Assembly: GCA_902792815.1 (NCBI GenBank)
Contig: CADBAY010000024.1
Location: 1-53,196, forward strand
Source of the DNA: an uncultured Bacteroidia bacterium
GTDB taxonomy: Bacteria; Bacteroidota; Bacteroidia; Bacteroidales; UBA932
Length of the DNA stretch: 53,196 bases
Direction: 5' to 3'
In this document: positions 17,241-26,525 of the stretch, one piece after another
Layout of the letters: each line of letters opens with the position of its first letter
Position numbering within the stretch: position 1 is the stretch's first letter
The notes under the pieces: model-generated
Database searches by the model: none
Told to the model about the DNA's origin: nothing
The model's input: the letters and a program-made list of their open reading frames with translations, nothing else
Made by a program: the position numbers and the translations under genes

Positions 17241-17830
17241 ACCTCATACTACAGCTCGCTTGGACATTCTTCCTTGTCGGGGCCTTCACCTTCGGCGGGG
17301 GCTATGCCATGCTCTCCCTGCTGCAGACGCAGGTGGTAGTGGCGCACGATTGGATCAGCGAAAGCGCTTTCACCGACATTGTGGCCGTATCGCAGATGAC
17401 TCCCGGCCCCATTGGAATAAATGCAGCAACATATGTGGGCTACAGCGTGCTGCACGAGGCTACCGGACTGCAATGGATGGGAGTGCTGGGTTCCGGCATA
17501 GCGACGCTTGCCCTGATGCTGCCCTCCTTCCTTATAGTGCTGGCTATAGTGAAGTTCTACACCAAGTTCAAGGACAGCAGTCTGTTCGAAGGTACCATGG
17601 GCTGGCTGCGCCCGGCCGTGGTGGGACTCATAGGCGCCGCCGCCGTAATCTTGGTGGTGCGCGTGGCTTGGGCCGGCTGCGTGCCGTCCTTCACGATAGT
17701 GCGCGAGAACTTTGCCGACTGGAAGAGCTGGTGCCTGCTTGGCGCGGCCTTCGTGGCTTCTTACTGGGGGAAGGTCAGCCCGATACTGGTCATCGTGGCC
17801 GGCGCCGTGCTAGGGCTGCTGTTGTATTGA
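17228..17830 (+). CDS. chrA: Chromate transporter half, second subunit
   Basis: From ATG 17228 the protein has 200 residues. A longer reading from 17012 would overlap almost half of the first chrA and is rejected. It repeats the family pattern: FTFGGGYAMLSLL near residue 18, SQMTPGPIGINAAT near residue 57, and several hydrophobic helices. It is the partner of the preceding half, and the 13-base overlap points to coupled translation in a fixed ratio. Confidence 0.88.
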   Translation: METLNLILQLAWTFFLVGAFTFGGGYAMLSLLQTQVVVAHDWISESAFTDIVAVSQMTPGPIGINAATYVGYSVLHEATGLQWMGVLGSGIATLALMLPSFLIVLAIVKFYTKFKDSSLFEGTMGWLRPAVVGLIGAAAVILVVRVAWAGCVPSFTIVRENFADWKSWCLLGAAFVASYWGKVSPILVIVAGAVLGLLLY

Positions 17831-17845
17831 TACTTGCTGTTTTGA

Positions 17846-17853
17846 TACTTTTG
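17846..17853 (+). promoter_or_regulatory. -7 box for the FAD oxidoreductase
   Basis: TACTTTTG lies 39 bases before the ATG at 17893, leaving a normal leader, unlike most boxes in this window. Confidence 0.45.
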
Positions 17854-17892
17854 TTTTTTTCGGTAACTTAGCAGATTGGAAACATAATTAAT

Positions 17893-19305
17893 ATGAAAAG
17901 ACTCCTGATAATCACCGCCGCCGCTGTTTTGCTGGCCTCCTGCGTCAATCAAAACCAAGTCAAGTTTACAGTCACCCGCAGTTTCGACTGCGACGTGCTG
18001 GTCGTTGGCGGCGGCCCCGCAGGCATAGGATCTGCCGTGTGCGCAGCGCGCCACGGAGCCAAGACCATACTGGCCGAAAGGGGAGGATATCTTGGAGGAA
18101 TGGCCACTGCGGGCCTTGTGGCGCCGTTTATGTCGTCCACTACGCCTGACGGCCAGACTATGCTTATCAGAGGATTCTACGAGGAGCTTGTAAATCGTAT
18201 GGAGGCCCAGGGCGGCGCCATACACCCGCTCAACGCGCAGATAGGTTCTTTCTCCGCCTACCGTGACAAGGGCCATCACGGCCTTACCACCTTCGACTAC
18301 GAGTGCCTTAAGCGCACCACCGAAGAGTTCTGCAAAGAGGCGGGAGTGGAGCTGCTCTACCACCTGCTCTTCGTCAAGGCCGATACCAAGGGCAGCAAGA
18401 TTACCGCCGCTTATTTTGCCACCAAGGACGGTATCTGGAAGATAACCGCCAAGAACTACATCGACTGCACGGGTGACGGCGACGTGGCATTCCAGGCCGG
18501 CGCTCCCTATGTGTACGGAGACGGTGAGGGCGATATCCAGGCCAGCAGCCTCTTCTTTGTAGTCCGCGGCGTGGACTGGAAGGCTATGGACGCCCACAAC
18601 GAAGCGTGCAAACAGGCGGATGATTTTGAAGGCCAGTTCTATATGCGCGAGATTATCGCTGCCCGCGAGGCCGGTGAGTTCCCGATGTGGCGGCAGAAGA
18701 TAGCCCTGTTCCAGAATCTGGACGGCACTGCCACGGTAAACATGGCCCAGAGCGACGGGGTTGACGGACTGGATCCCAAGCAGGTCACCGACGCCGAGGT
18801 GGACGGGCGTGCCCAGGCCGCCATCATCGTCAAGTTCCTGCGTAAGTATGTCAAAGGCTGCGAGAATTGCGAGCTTGCCTCCACCGCCGAGCAACTGGGC
18901 GTAAGGGAGACACGCCGTATAGTGGGCGAGTATACCGTCACTACGGAAGACGCAAAGAATTCCGTCAAGTATCCCGATCCGGTGTTCTGCTGTGCCAACC
19001 ATATGGACATTCACCGCAAGGGATATGTAGAATACGTGGCCCGCAATACCAACGAGCCTTACTATTTCCCTTACAGGGCCCTGCTGCCCCGGAAGGTTGA
19101 CAATCTGCTGTGCGCAGGCCGCTGCGCCGCCGCCGAGCGCCCTGTGATGGCTGCGATCCGTGTCATCCCGCCGTGCTTTGCCATGGGACAGGCCGCAGGC
19201 ACGGCCGCCGCGCTTGCCGTACGCGAGGGCGTCGGTCCCAAGCAGCTCGACCCGGCCCTACTCGTCAGCACCCTGAAAGAAGACGGAGTCTATCTGCCTG
19301 AATAG
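17893..19305 (+). CDS. Exported FAD-dependent oxidoreductase (lipoprotein)
   Basis: The 470-residue protein matches the FAD_oxidored (PF12831-like) family. A dinucleotide-binding VLVVGGGPAGIGSA stretch near residue 36 is followed by a GGYLGGMATAG segment near residue 62, YIDCTGDGDVA near residue 192, and a C-terminal RCAAAERPVMAAIR block near residue 410. The N-terminus is a lipoprotein signal with LLASC (Cys17), which is unexpected for a flavoenzyme. If real, it acts at the outer face of a membrane, with FAD either loaded outside or carried through Tat. The substrate is unknown. It stands alone downstream of its own promoter. Confidence 0.85.
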   Translation: MKRLLIITAAAVLLASCVNQNQVKFTVTRSFDCDVLVVGGGPAGIGSAVCAARHGAKTILAERGGYLGGMATAGLVAPFMSSTTPDGQTMLIRGFYEELVNRMEAQGGAIHPLNAQIGSFSAYRDKGHHGLTTFDYECLKRTTEEFCKEAGVELLYHLLFVKADTKGSKITAAYFATKDGIWKITAKNYIDCTGDGDVAFQAGAPYVYGDGEGDIQASSLFFVVRGVDWKAMDAHNEACKQADDFEGQFYMREIIAAREAGEFPMWRQKIALFQNLDGTATVNMAQSDGVDGLDPKQVTDAEVDGRAQAAIIVKFLRKYVKGCENCELASTAEQLGVRETRRIVGEYTVTTEDAKNSVKYPDPVFCCANHMDIHRKGYVEYVARNTNEPYYFPYRALLPRKVDNLLCAGRCAAAERPVMAAIRVIPPCFAMGQAAGTAAALAVREGVGPKQLDPALLVSTLKEDGVYLPE

Positions 19306-19351
19306 TTTTGCTCCCGCCCTGCCGTTCCAAATCGTTTAATTATAGATCGAG

Positions 19352-19450
19352 ATGTCATCCGGATTTCCGGGAAAGACCGACGAAAACGTCCTCATCAAGG
19401 CCATGACCGATGGGGACATGGGGGCTTTTGCGGAAATCTACAGACGCGGC
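19352..19450 (+). pseudogene. Remnant of an ECF sigma factor N-terminus
   Basis: An ATG at 19352 opens a frame whose first 33 residues look like the start of an ECF sigma factor: a short polar leader, then VLIKAMTDGDMGAF and AEIYRR, the usual first helix of sigma region 2. From about 19450 the reading turns into unrelated sequence and stops at 19534, inside the end of the radical SAM gene. The rest of the sigma gene is absent. It is probably a truncated relic, but a chance resemblance over so short a stretch cannot be excluded. Confidence 0.45.
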
Positions 19451-19511
19451 GGAATCGTTTTAAGGAGCTGCCAACAGTTGCTACCTTTTCCGCTCCAGCA
19501 GCCGGTCGCTT

Positions 19512-20585
19512 CTATTTGCTTTCCAGCCTCTTGAGGTTGCAGAGGATGAGGTGCCCCTGCTCGTCGCGAAGGTGCATTCCGTTGCCAAGGCACCACTTCC
19601 ACCATTTGCAAGCGGCGCATTCCTGAGAGCGGAACTGGGAATGGTCGCGGTAAGTGCCGAAGCGGTTCTCCCATACGTCGATGAAATCATCCGTGTAGAT
19701 GTTGCCCTGGTCGTAGTGGGAGCGTATGCTGTTGCAGCCGGAGATGGCCCCGTCTATGCGTACCGAGGCTATGCTAAGGCCGGCCTGGCAGCTGAACAGG
19801 TGGTCGCGCACCTTGCCCTCATAGGGGCCCAGAAAGCCCTCGCAACCGTAGCTGAGGTGAATGCGGCCCTCCTTGCGGGTAGCTACTATGAAATCCATCA
19901 GCTCACGGTACTGCGCATTGCTTATCTGCAGTTCGGGGTCGGTGGCGGCGCGGCCAACGGGGAACACCGTAAAGATGCGCCAGTACTTGAGCCCGAGGGA
20001 TATGAGATACTCTTTAATCTCTTTCAGCTTGGGGAAATTGCGCCGGTTTACGCAGGTTACCACGTCAAATGCTATGGAAGGCTCGGAGGCAAGTATCTTG
20101 ATGGCCCGCGATGCGTAGGAGAATGCATCCGGAACGCCTCTCATCCAGTTGTGGTCGTCTTCCAGCCCGTCCAGGCTGATGGTTGCGCTGCGCATACCGG
20201 CCCTGAGCAGCTGCTCTATCTTGGCCGGGCTCATCAGGCGCCCGTTGGACACCATCCCCCAGGGGAATTTAAGTTCATATATCCTCTTTGCGCAGTCGAC
20301 GATATCTTCACGCACAAGGGGCTCGCCGCCCGAGAGGATGATCAGGATCTTGCGTGAATCATACTTCTCTTTGATACGCAGGAGCACCTTCTCGAAGTCA
20401 CCGAAGGGCATGTCGGGATGGATGGTCGAGACCTTGCAGTCGCTGCCGCAGTGGCGGCACTTCATATTGCAACGCAGGGTACATTCCCAAAACAGCTGCA
20501 TCAAGGGGTGCTCTTTGGCCTCCTCCTTGATGAAGCTGCTGTTGATGTTCAGCGTGATGCGCTGCTTTAGGCTGGGGAAAGACAT
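19512..20585 (-). CDS. Radical SAM enzyme of a rSAM/lipoprotein pair, SPASM-like C-terminus
   Basis: The 357-residue protein has the radical SAM cluster motif C-x3-C-x2-C at Cys39, Cys43 and Cys46, and the SAM-binding ILSGGEPL near residue 80. The last 85 residues carry a Cys pattern (C, GC, C-x2-C-x5-C, C) expected for an auxiliary SPASM cluster, as in peptide-modifying enzymes. It overlaps by one base (TAATG) a 64-residue lipoprotein gene just upstream. That arrangement fits the Bacteroidales family catalogued in TIGRFAMs as a 'rSAM/lipoprotein system', where the lipoprotein is the presumed partner or substrate. The reaction is not known. Confidence 0.85.
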   Translation of the reverse strand: MSFPSLKQRITLNINSSFIKEEAKEHPLMQLFWECTLRCNMKCRHCGSDCKVSTIHPDMPFGDFEKVLLRIKEKYDSRKILIILSGGEPLVREDIVDCAKRIYELKFPWGMVSNGRLMSPAKIEQLLRAGMRSATISLDGLEDDHNWMRGVPDAFSYASRAIKILASEPSIAFDVVTCVNRRNFPKLKEIKEYLISLGLKYWRIFTVFPVGRAATDPELQISNAQYRELMDFIVATRKEGRIHLSYGCEGFLGPYEGKVRDHLFSCQAGLSIASVRIDGAISGCNSIRSHYDQGNIYTDDFIDVWENRFGTYRDHSQFRSQECAACKWWKWCLGNGMHLRDEQGHLILCNLKRLESK

Positions 20586-20779
20586 TATTCCGCCTTTTCG
20601 GTTTCTTCCCCTGCACTCTCTTCCTCGGCCTCGACCTCGTCTTCAGCCTTGGTGGATTCTGTTTGCTCGGTGGGCTCGACCTCCTGATACTCTCTCACGC
20701 CGGGAGCAGGTCCGTAGCATGCAGTGAACAGGTTCAGCCCGAGAAACACCAGCAAAAATTTGAAAAAAGCTTTTTTCAT
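20585..20779 (-). CDS. Tiny lipoprotein partner of the radical SAM enzyme
   Basis: The 64-residue protein has a lipoprotein signal ending FTAC with Cys21, directly followed by YGPAPGV. The tail from residue 29 is almost all Glu, Thr, Ala, Asp and Lys and has no hydrophobic core, so it should be unstructured. A short YG-P motif after the lipid Cys is what I recall for lipoproteins paired with this radical SAM family. Those partners usually continue into a folded domain, which is missing here. Translation is coupled to the enzyme by TAATG. The likely roles are substrate or membrane anchor for the modified segment. Confidence 0.75.
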   Translation of the reverse strand: MKKAFFKFLLVFLGLNLFTACYGPAPGVREYQEVEPTEQTESTKAEDEVEAEEESAGEETEKAE

Positions 20780-20805
20780 GATACTGCAATAATAGACATT
20801 TTGCG

Positions 20806-20837
20806 TTTGAATTCAAAATACTTTTTTCGTATCTTTG
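20806..20837 (+). promoter_or_regulatory. Full Bacteroidota promoter for the RNase H-pfkA operon
   Basis: TTTG at 20806-20809, a 20-base spacer and TATCTTTG at 20830-20837 match the -33/-7 consensus well. The ATG follows 12 bases later. Confidence 0.7.
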
Positions 20838-20849
20838 AACATTGCCTTT

Positions 20850-21272
20850 ATGATAGATTACATCATTTACACAGACGGAGGCTATTCTACCAGCAACAAT
20901 GTCGGATCGGGCGCTTATATCATCCTTAAGTCCGACGGACAGACGCTTGTAAAGCAAGACTCTTTCGTTGTCCGGAAAGAGACCAGCCAGCGTGCCGAAC
21001 TGATGGCTATAATCGCCGCAGTGGACGCTCTGCCCGACCGTTGCTGCGCAAGAATCTGTACCGACTATCTGGCCGCCACCCTCTCGCTGGGCAAGGCTCC
21101 GCGCCGCAAGAACCAGCCCGACCAGGATCTTCTGATCCGCTACAAGCAGCTGGTCAAGCGCAAGAAACTCCTCATAGAATTCAAATGGGTCCGCAGCCAC
21201 ATAGGCCACGCCTGGAACGAACTCTGCGACAGCCTCTGCACCGAGGCGCTCGCTCTTGCAGAAAGTAATTAG
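20850..21272 (+). CDS. Ribonuclease H family protein
   Basis: From ATG 20850 the protein has 140 residues; an upstream TTG lies inside the promoter box and is rejected. The four acidic residues of the RNase H active site can be placed: Asp in YTDGG near residue 9, Glu in QRAELMA near residue 51, Asp in CTDYLAA near residue 72, and the last Asp in GHAWNELCD near residue 129, just after the conserved HIGH loop. It should cut RNA in RNA-DNA hybrids. It is a compact type 1 form with the basic handle region largely kept (a RRKN and KRKK stretch). pfkA begins two bases after its stop. Confidence 0.88.
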   Translation: MIDYIIYTDGGYSTSNNVGSGAYIILKSDGQTLVKQDSFVVRKETSQRAELMAIIAAVDALPDRCCARICTDYLAATLSLGKAPRRKNQPDQDLLIRYKQLVKRKKLLIEFKWVRSHIGHAWNELCDSLCTEALALAESN

Positions 21273-21274
21273 TT

Positions 21275-22264
21275 ATGGAAAGAACCATCAAGACCATCGG
21301 CGTACTCACATCCGGAGGCGATGCTCCCGGCATGAACGCCGCTATCCGCGCCGTCACGCGCTCAGCCCGCTTTCACGACATCAACGTAGTCGGCATCATG
21401 CGCGGTTACCTAGGCCTGATAGAGAAGGAATTCGTTAAATTCACCTCCTCGTCGGTGTCCAATACTATCCAGCGCGGTGGCACTATACTCAAGACTGCCC
21501 GATGCGGGGAGTTTATGACGGCCGAGGGGCGCAGGAAGGCCTACGACAATATGGTAGAGGCAGGGATCGACGCTCTCGTGGTGATAGGCGGCAACGGTTC
21601 GCTTACCGGTGCACAGCTGTTCGCCAAGGAGTACGATCTGCCTATCATCGGGCTTCCGGGCACCATCGACAACGACCTATACGGAACAGACTCCACCATA
21701 GGTTACGACTCTGCGCTGAATACGATAGTGCAGTGCGTCGATAAGATCCGCGACACCGCCAACAGCCACGACCGCATCTTTTTCATCGAGGTTATGGGAC
21801 GCGACGCCGGTTTCCTGGCGCAGAACAGCGCCATCGCTTCCGGAGCCGAGGCGGCCATCATTCCGGAAGGAGATACCGACGTGGACCAGCTGGCGGCTTT
21901 CATCGAGCGCGGCAAGCGCAAGAGCAAGAACAGCGCCATAGTGCTGGTGAGCGAGGCCCAGAAGAACGGAGTAGGAGGGGCAATGTATTACGCTGAGAGG
22001 ATACGTAACGAGTACCCGCAGTTTGATGCCCGCGTGACTATCCTGGGCCACTTGCAGAGGGGCGGAATGCCAAGCGCCTACGACCGTATCCTGGCTTCAC
22101 GTATGGGCTACGCGGCTATTGAGGCCCTTATGGAGGGGCAGCGCAACGTGATGATAGGCATCAAGAACGACGAGATAGTTTACGTCCCCATCTCCCGTGC
22201 CGTCAAGAACAACAAGCCCATCGATGCGGAACTTATATCCGTCCTCAACGTGCTTTCCATGTAA
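21275..22264 (+). CDS. pfkA: ATP-dependent 6-phosphofructokinase
   Basis: The 329-residue protein is a full-length PfkA. It has the N-terminal [13 protein letters not shown], the nucleotide loop [11 protein letters not shown] near residue 105, the catalytic PGTIDND with the following GTD, a MGRDAG near residue 172, and LGHLQRGG near residue 258. The Gly after Asn in GGNGS and the Gly in GTD favour ATP over pyrophosphate as donor. The Asn in place of the usual Asp of GGDGS is a small deviation. It phosphorylates fructose 6-phosphate in glycolysis and shares a promoter with the RNase H gene. Confidence 0.95.
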   Translation: MERTIKTIGVLTSGGDAPGMNAAIRAVTRSARFHDINVVGIMRGYLGLIEKEFVKFTSSSVSNTIQRGGTILKTARCGEFMTAEGRRKAYDNMVEAGIDALVVIGGNGSLTGAQLFAKEYDLPIIGLPGTIDNDLYGTDSTIGYDSALNTIVQCVDKIRDTANSHDRIFFIEVMGRDAGFLAQNSAIASGAEAAIIPEGDTDVDQLAAFIERGKRKSKNSAIVLVSEAQKNGVGGAMYYAERIRNEYPQFDARVTILGHLQRGGMPSAYDRILASRMGYAAIEALMEGQRNVMIGIKNDEIVYVPISRAVKNNKPIDAELISVLNVLSM

Positions 22265-22277
22265 TTATAATACTGCT

Positions 22278-23414
22278 ATGGACAGAAGAGATTTCTTTAA
22301 ATATTCGGCAACCGGCATTGTGGGCCTTTCGTTGCTGGGGCGCTTGGGAGAGACATCTGCCGAAGCCTGCAAGCGTGACCGCTATTCTGTTGTTATTCTT
22401 GGAGATACCCACTACGATGCTCCCGACCCCGAACTGTATCACGCTGGTTATACCGACCCTAATCCTGCCAGGGAGGCAAACCACCGTAAGGAGTTTGTGC
22501 GCAACGGGCAGATGTGGTCGGGACGCAGCCGCAACCTTGTAAAGCGTGCCGCCTGCCTGGTGGACGATGACACCCGCTACGTATTCCAGATGGGAGACCT
22601 TATCCAGGGCGACACGGCCGACGCCGCTACCCACAAGCGCTTCCTGGACGATGCAATGAATCTGTTCAAGACCGAGGTAGCCCCCGACCTTCCCTTTGTG
22701 ACGGTGGCCGGCAATCACGACCTTCGCGGCAACGACGACGCCGTGGCGACCAAGGCTTACATAGAGTATATGGCGCCCCGTATGAGCAAGGAACTTGGAC
22801 AGGAGATCATAGGACCCAACTTTTTGTTCCGCAGCGGTCCGGATGCCTTTGTGGTGATCAATTTCACCAAGCCCGACGTGCCCGCCATAGAGGCTTTGCT
22901 AGAGCAGGCACGCGGCTCAAGGCACGTATTCGTGGTGGTGCACAGCCCGGTGTTCCCGTATGACGATGCCAAGTATTTCTGGTGGTTCCTTCTGGGCAAC
23001 CGCAAAGACTCCAAGGCAGACGCCCGCCGGCGCATGCGTAAGCTGCTCGCCTCGCTTAACGCCATAGTGCTCTGCGGTCACACCCACACCACCGAGTTCC
23101 TCGACTGGAGGGGCGATGGCGGCCGCATAACCCAGATGACCATGAGCAGCGTCTGGCGCACCGACGAGCAGGCTACCTATACCGAGCTGGCCTCAGGGGC
23201 CAAAGAATATGGTACCCTCTTGTTCAAGGAGAACCCCGATCTTGAAACCGAGGCCAACAGGGCCCTGTTCGATGAGTACCGCGCCGGAATTCGCCAGTAC
23301 AGCATGTCCGAGGCCGCCGGCTCTTATAAGCTGACGGTGGACGGATCACGTGTGTGGGTGGATTTCTATGCCGGCGACTCTGCGCGTGTGAGCAAGCGCT
23401 TCCGCCTGCGCTAG
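22278..23414 (+). CDS. Tat-exported calcineurin-like metallophosphoesterase
   Basis: From ATG 22278 the protein has 378 residues. A start 27 codons upstream would sit inside pfkA and is rejected. The N-terminus is a Tat signal (DRRDFFKYSATG, then a hydrophobic stretch). Metal motifs follow in order: ILGDTHYD near residue 44, GDLIQGD near residue 102, VAGNHDLRG near residue 143, a VVHSPVFP His near residue 213, and LCGHTHTTEF near residue 261. It should act on a phosphoester outside the cytoplasm. The pfkA stop lies 13 bases upstream. The gene ends 8 bases from the convergent peptidase fragment. Confidence 0.88.
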   Translation: MDRRDFFKYSATGIVGLSLLGRLGETSAEACKRDRYSVVILGDTHYDAPDPELYHAGYTDPNPAREANHRKEFVRNGQMWSGRSRNLVKRAACLVDDDTRYVFQMGDLIQGDTADAATHKRFLDDAMNLFKTEVAPDLPFVTVAGNHDLRGNDDAVATKAYIEYMAPRMSKELGQEIIGPNFLFRSGPDAFVVINFTKPDVPAIEALLEQARGSRHVFVVVHSPVFPYDDAKYFWWFLLGNRKDSKADARRRMRKLLASLNAIVLCGHTHTTEFLDWRGDGGRITQMTMSSVWRTDEQATYTELASGAKEYGTLLFKENPDLETEANRALFDEYRAGIRQYSMSEAAGSYKLTVDGSRVWVDFYAGDSARVSKRFRLR

Positions 23415-23422
23415 CAGCAGAG

Positions 23423-24173
23423 CTAGAACTTCATTCCTGTACCGGTCATGATGAAGGAGTAGATATCTGCCTGCTCCTCAAGTACTTTGGCCATTGGCTT
23501 GCCGCCCCCGTGGCCCGCCTTGGTGTCGATGCGTATGAGGGTGGGGTTGGGCCCTGCGTTACACTCCTGCAGGGTAGCGGCGAACTTGAACGAATGGGCA
23601 GGCACCACGCGGTCGTCGTGGTCGGCGGTGGTTACAAGAGTTGCGGGATAGGATACTCCGGGCTTGAGATTATGCAGGGGAGAGTAGCCCAGCAGATACT
23701 TGAACATCTCGGGGCTGTCCTCACTGGTGCCGTAGCCGGGAGCCCAGTTCCAGCCGATTGTGAACTTGTGGTAGCGGAGCATATCCATTACGCCCACTTG
23801 CGGTATGGCAACGGCATACAGTTCAGGACGTTGCGTCATGCAGGCGCCCACCAGCAGGCCGCCGTTGGAGCCGCCCACGATGGCCAGGTGCGAGGGACTT
23901 GTATATCCTTGCTCTATCAGCCACTCGGCAGCCGCTATGAAGTCGTCGAACACATTCTGCTTGTTCATCTTGGTGCCCGCCAGGTGCCAGGCCTCGCCGT
24001 ACTCGCCGCCACCGCGGAGATTCACCTGTGCGTATATGCCGCCCCTCTCGAGGAAGGGTACGCGTGTGGCTGAGAATCCCGGCGGCAGGGAGATGTCGAA
24101 TCCGCCGTATCCGTACAGGTACACGGGGTTCTGCCCGTTCAGTTCCAATCCTTTACGGTAGGTCAGGAACATA

Positions 24174-24182
<9 letters not shown>
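23423..24182 (-). pseudogene. Prolyl oligopeptidase, C-terminal catalytic part only (copy 1)
   Basis: The reading gives the hydrolase domain of an S9A prolyl oligopeptidase: YGYGGFDIS near residue 20, nucleophile elbow VGGSNGGLL with the catalytic Ser near residue 100, [11 protein letters not shown] with the Asp near residue 187, and KAGHGGGKP with the His near residue 222. The normal enzyme has about 700 residues. Here the beta-propeller and N-terminus are gone and the sequence switches at 24182 to a GH106-like gene. A near-identical copy ends the window (52437-53196), sharing exactly the last 99 bases. It is either a real gene truncation or an assembly joint; the fragment is unlikely to work alone. 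Confidence 0.85.
24084..24182. repeat. 99-bp exact repeat, copy 1 (with 53098-53196)
   Basis: These 99 bases equal the last 99 bases of the window. The first mismatch inward is C24083 versus T53097. The outward end is the joint with the GH106-like fragment here and the end of the window there. The wider 750-bp region is also alike but carries scattered differences. Confidence 0.95.
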
Positions 24183-25052
<870 letters not shown>

Positions 25053-25061
25053 ATCTCACTC

Positions 25062-25069
25062 CAAAGATA
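25062..25069 (-). promoter_or_regulatory. -7 box for the GH106-like gene
   Basis: On the minus strand this is TATCTTTG, nine bases before the ATG at 25052. It is paired with a divergent box at 25082-25089. Confidence 0.55.
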
Positions 25070-25081
25070 CTCTTTTTTCTG

Positions 25082-25089
25082 TATATTTG
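25082..25089 (+). promoter_or_regulatory. -7 box for the sialate O-acetylesterase
   Basis: TATATTTG ends six bases before the ATG at 25096. Confidence 0.55.
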
Positions 25090-25095
25090 TGTGTC

Positions 25096-26520
25096 ATGAA
25101 AACCAGGATTCTTCTTCTGTCTGCGGCCCTTCTGGGCCTTGGCCTGCCTGCTGCGGCGCGCGTTACCCTTCCGTCTTTCTTCAGCGACAACATGGTGCTC
25201 CAGCAGCAGTGCAACGCCGCCGTATGGGGCAGCACCGACCGCGGCCGCACCGTGGTCATCAGTCCTTCGTGGACGAAAAAGATATTCAAGGCCAAGCCGG
25301 ATGCGGACGGCAAATGGCAGACGACCGTCCCCACGCCTGCCGCCGGCGGACCATATACAATCAGCTTCAGCGACGGCGACAAAACCGTCCTGCACAACGT
25401 GCTGATAGGGGAGGTGTGGTTCTGCTCGGGGCAGTCCAACATGGAGATGCCGGTGCGCGGCTTCCACGGCCAGCCCGTAGAGGGCTCGGCGGACGTGATA
25501 CTGGGAGCCAAGCCTTCAGTGCCCATCCGCATGTGCACAATAGACAGGAAGTACTCCCTCACCCCTCTGGACACTTGCAGCGGCTCCTGGCAGGAGCACA
25601 CCCCGCAGGCGGTCGCAGACTGCAGCGCCGCGGCCTACTTCTTCGCCCTCAAGCTCCACGAGGTGCTGGGCATACCTGTGGGCCTGCTCATCACCGACTG
25701 GGGAGGCACGCCCATCGAGGCCTGGATGGACGAATCTACCCTCCGGCGCGACTTCGGCGGCGAGTTCAATTTCGGCCATCTGGACAGCGGCACGGTGCCC
25801 GACAAATACCCCAACTGTTCCCCCTGCATGCTGTTCAACGGCCAGGTGGCGCCACTCATCCCTTTCACCTTCAAGGGGATGCTCTGGTATCAGGGAGAGA
25901 GCAACCGTGACCGCCCGGAGCAGTACTCGCGGCTGCAGCCCGCCTACGTGCAGATGATGCGGGAGCTGTTCCATAACCCTGACGCCCCGTTCTACTTCGT
26001 GCAGATAGCACCATACGACTATTCCATGGACCCGCCGACTCTGTGCGGCTATTTCTTCGAAGCGCAGGAAGCCACTCTGGCAAAGATTCCCCGCAGCGGC
26101 ATGGCTGCCACTGTGGACCTTGGCGAGCAGCGCTGCATCCATCCGTCCCGCAAGCGCGAGGTGGGCAGCCGCCTGGCCTACATGGCCCTTGCCGACGAGT
26201 ACGGCGTGAAGGCCATCGAGGAGCGCAGCCCCTCCTACAAAAGCGTAGAATTCAAGGACGGCAAGGCTGTAGTGACGTTCAACGTGGGTCCGCGCGGCCT
26301 GGCTCCTTACGGACGAAAAGTCGGTGGATTCGAGCTTGCCGGCTCTGACCGCGTGTTCCATCCGGCAACCGGCAAGACGGCCGGCGACAAGGTCACGGTA
26401 AGCTGTCCCGAAGTGCCCGAGCCCGTGGCGGTGCGTTACTGCTTCCGCAACTGGTGCACGGGCGAACTCACCAACAGCTACGGCATTCCCGCCCTGCCTT
26501 TCCGGTCGGACGACTGGTAG
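25096..26520 (+). CDS. Sialate O-acetylesterase-type secreted esterase
   Basis: From ATG 25096 the protein has 474 residues; an in-frame start 20 codons upstream lies in the divergent promoter and is rejected. A signal peptide ends near GLPAAA. The SGNH-hydrolase pattern of the SIAE family is clear: SDNMVLQQ near residue 29, the nucleophile in CSGQSNMEMP near residue 118, TDWGGTPIEAWM near residue 203, WYQGESN near residue 265, and a late DLGEQRCIHPSRK segment with the probable catalytic Asp and His. It removes O-acetyl groups from sialic acids or plant glycans. Next to rhamnosidase and uronate genes, a pectin-like or xylan substrate is as likely as sialic acid. Confidence 0.9.
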   Translation: MKTRILLLSAALLGLGLPAAARVTLPSFFSDNMVLQQQCNAAVWGSTDRGRTVVISPSWTKKIFKAKPDADGKWQTTVPTPAAGGPYTISFSDGDKTVLHNVLIGEVWFCSGQSNMEMPVRGFHGQPVEGSADVILGAKPSVPIRMCTIDRKYSLTPLDTCSGSWQEHTPQAVADCSAAAYFFALKLHEVLGIPVGLLITDWGGTPIEAWMDESTLRRDFGGEFNFGHLDSGTVPDKYPNCSPCMLFNGQVAPLIPFTFKGMLWYQGESNRDRPEQYSRLQPAYVQMMRELFHNPDAPFYFVQIAPYDYSMDPPTLCGYFFEAQEATLAKIPRSGMAATVDLGEQRCIHPSRKREVGSRLAYMALADEYGVKAIEERSPSYKSVEFKDGKAVVTFNVGPRGLAPYGRKVGGFELAGSDRVFHPATGKTAGDKVTVSCPEVPEPVAVRYCFRNWCTGELTNSYGIPALPFRSDDW

Positions 26521-26525
26521 GCCCT

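Noticed and set aside
17761-19014. A 417-residue open frame on the minus strand opposite the FAD oxidoreductase
   Set aside because: It has no recognisable motif and mirrors a strongly coding plus-strand gene with clear FAD-binding motifs; long antisense frames are expected at this G+C content.
21275-22264. PfkA as a pyrophosphate-dependent enzyme, because of GGNGS in place of GGDGS
   Set aside because: The Gly residues that mark ATP use (in GGNGS and in GTD) are kept; pyrophosphate enzymes replace them with Asp and Lys.
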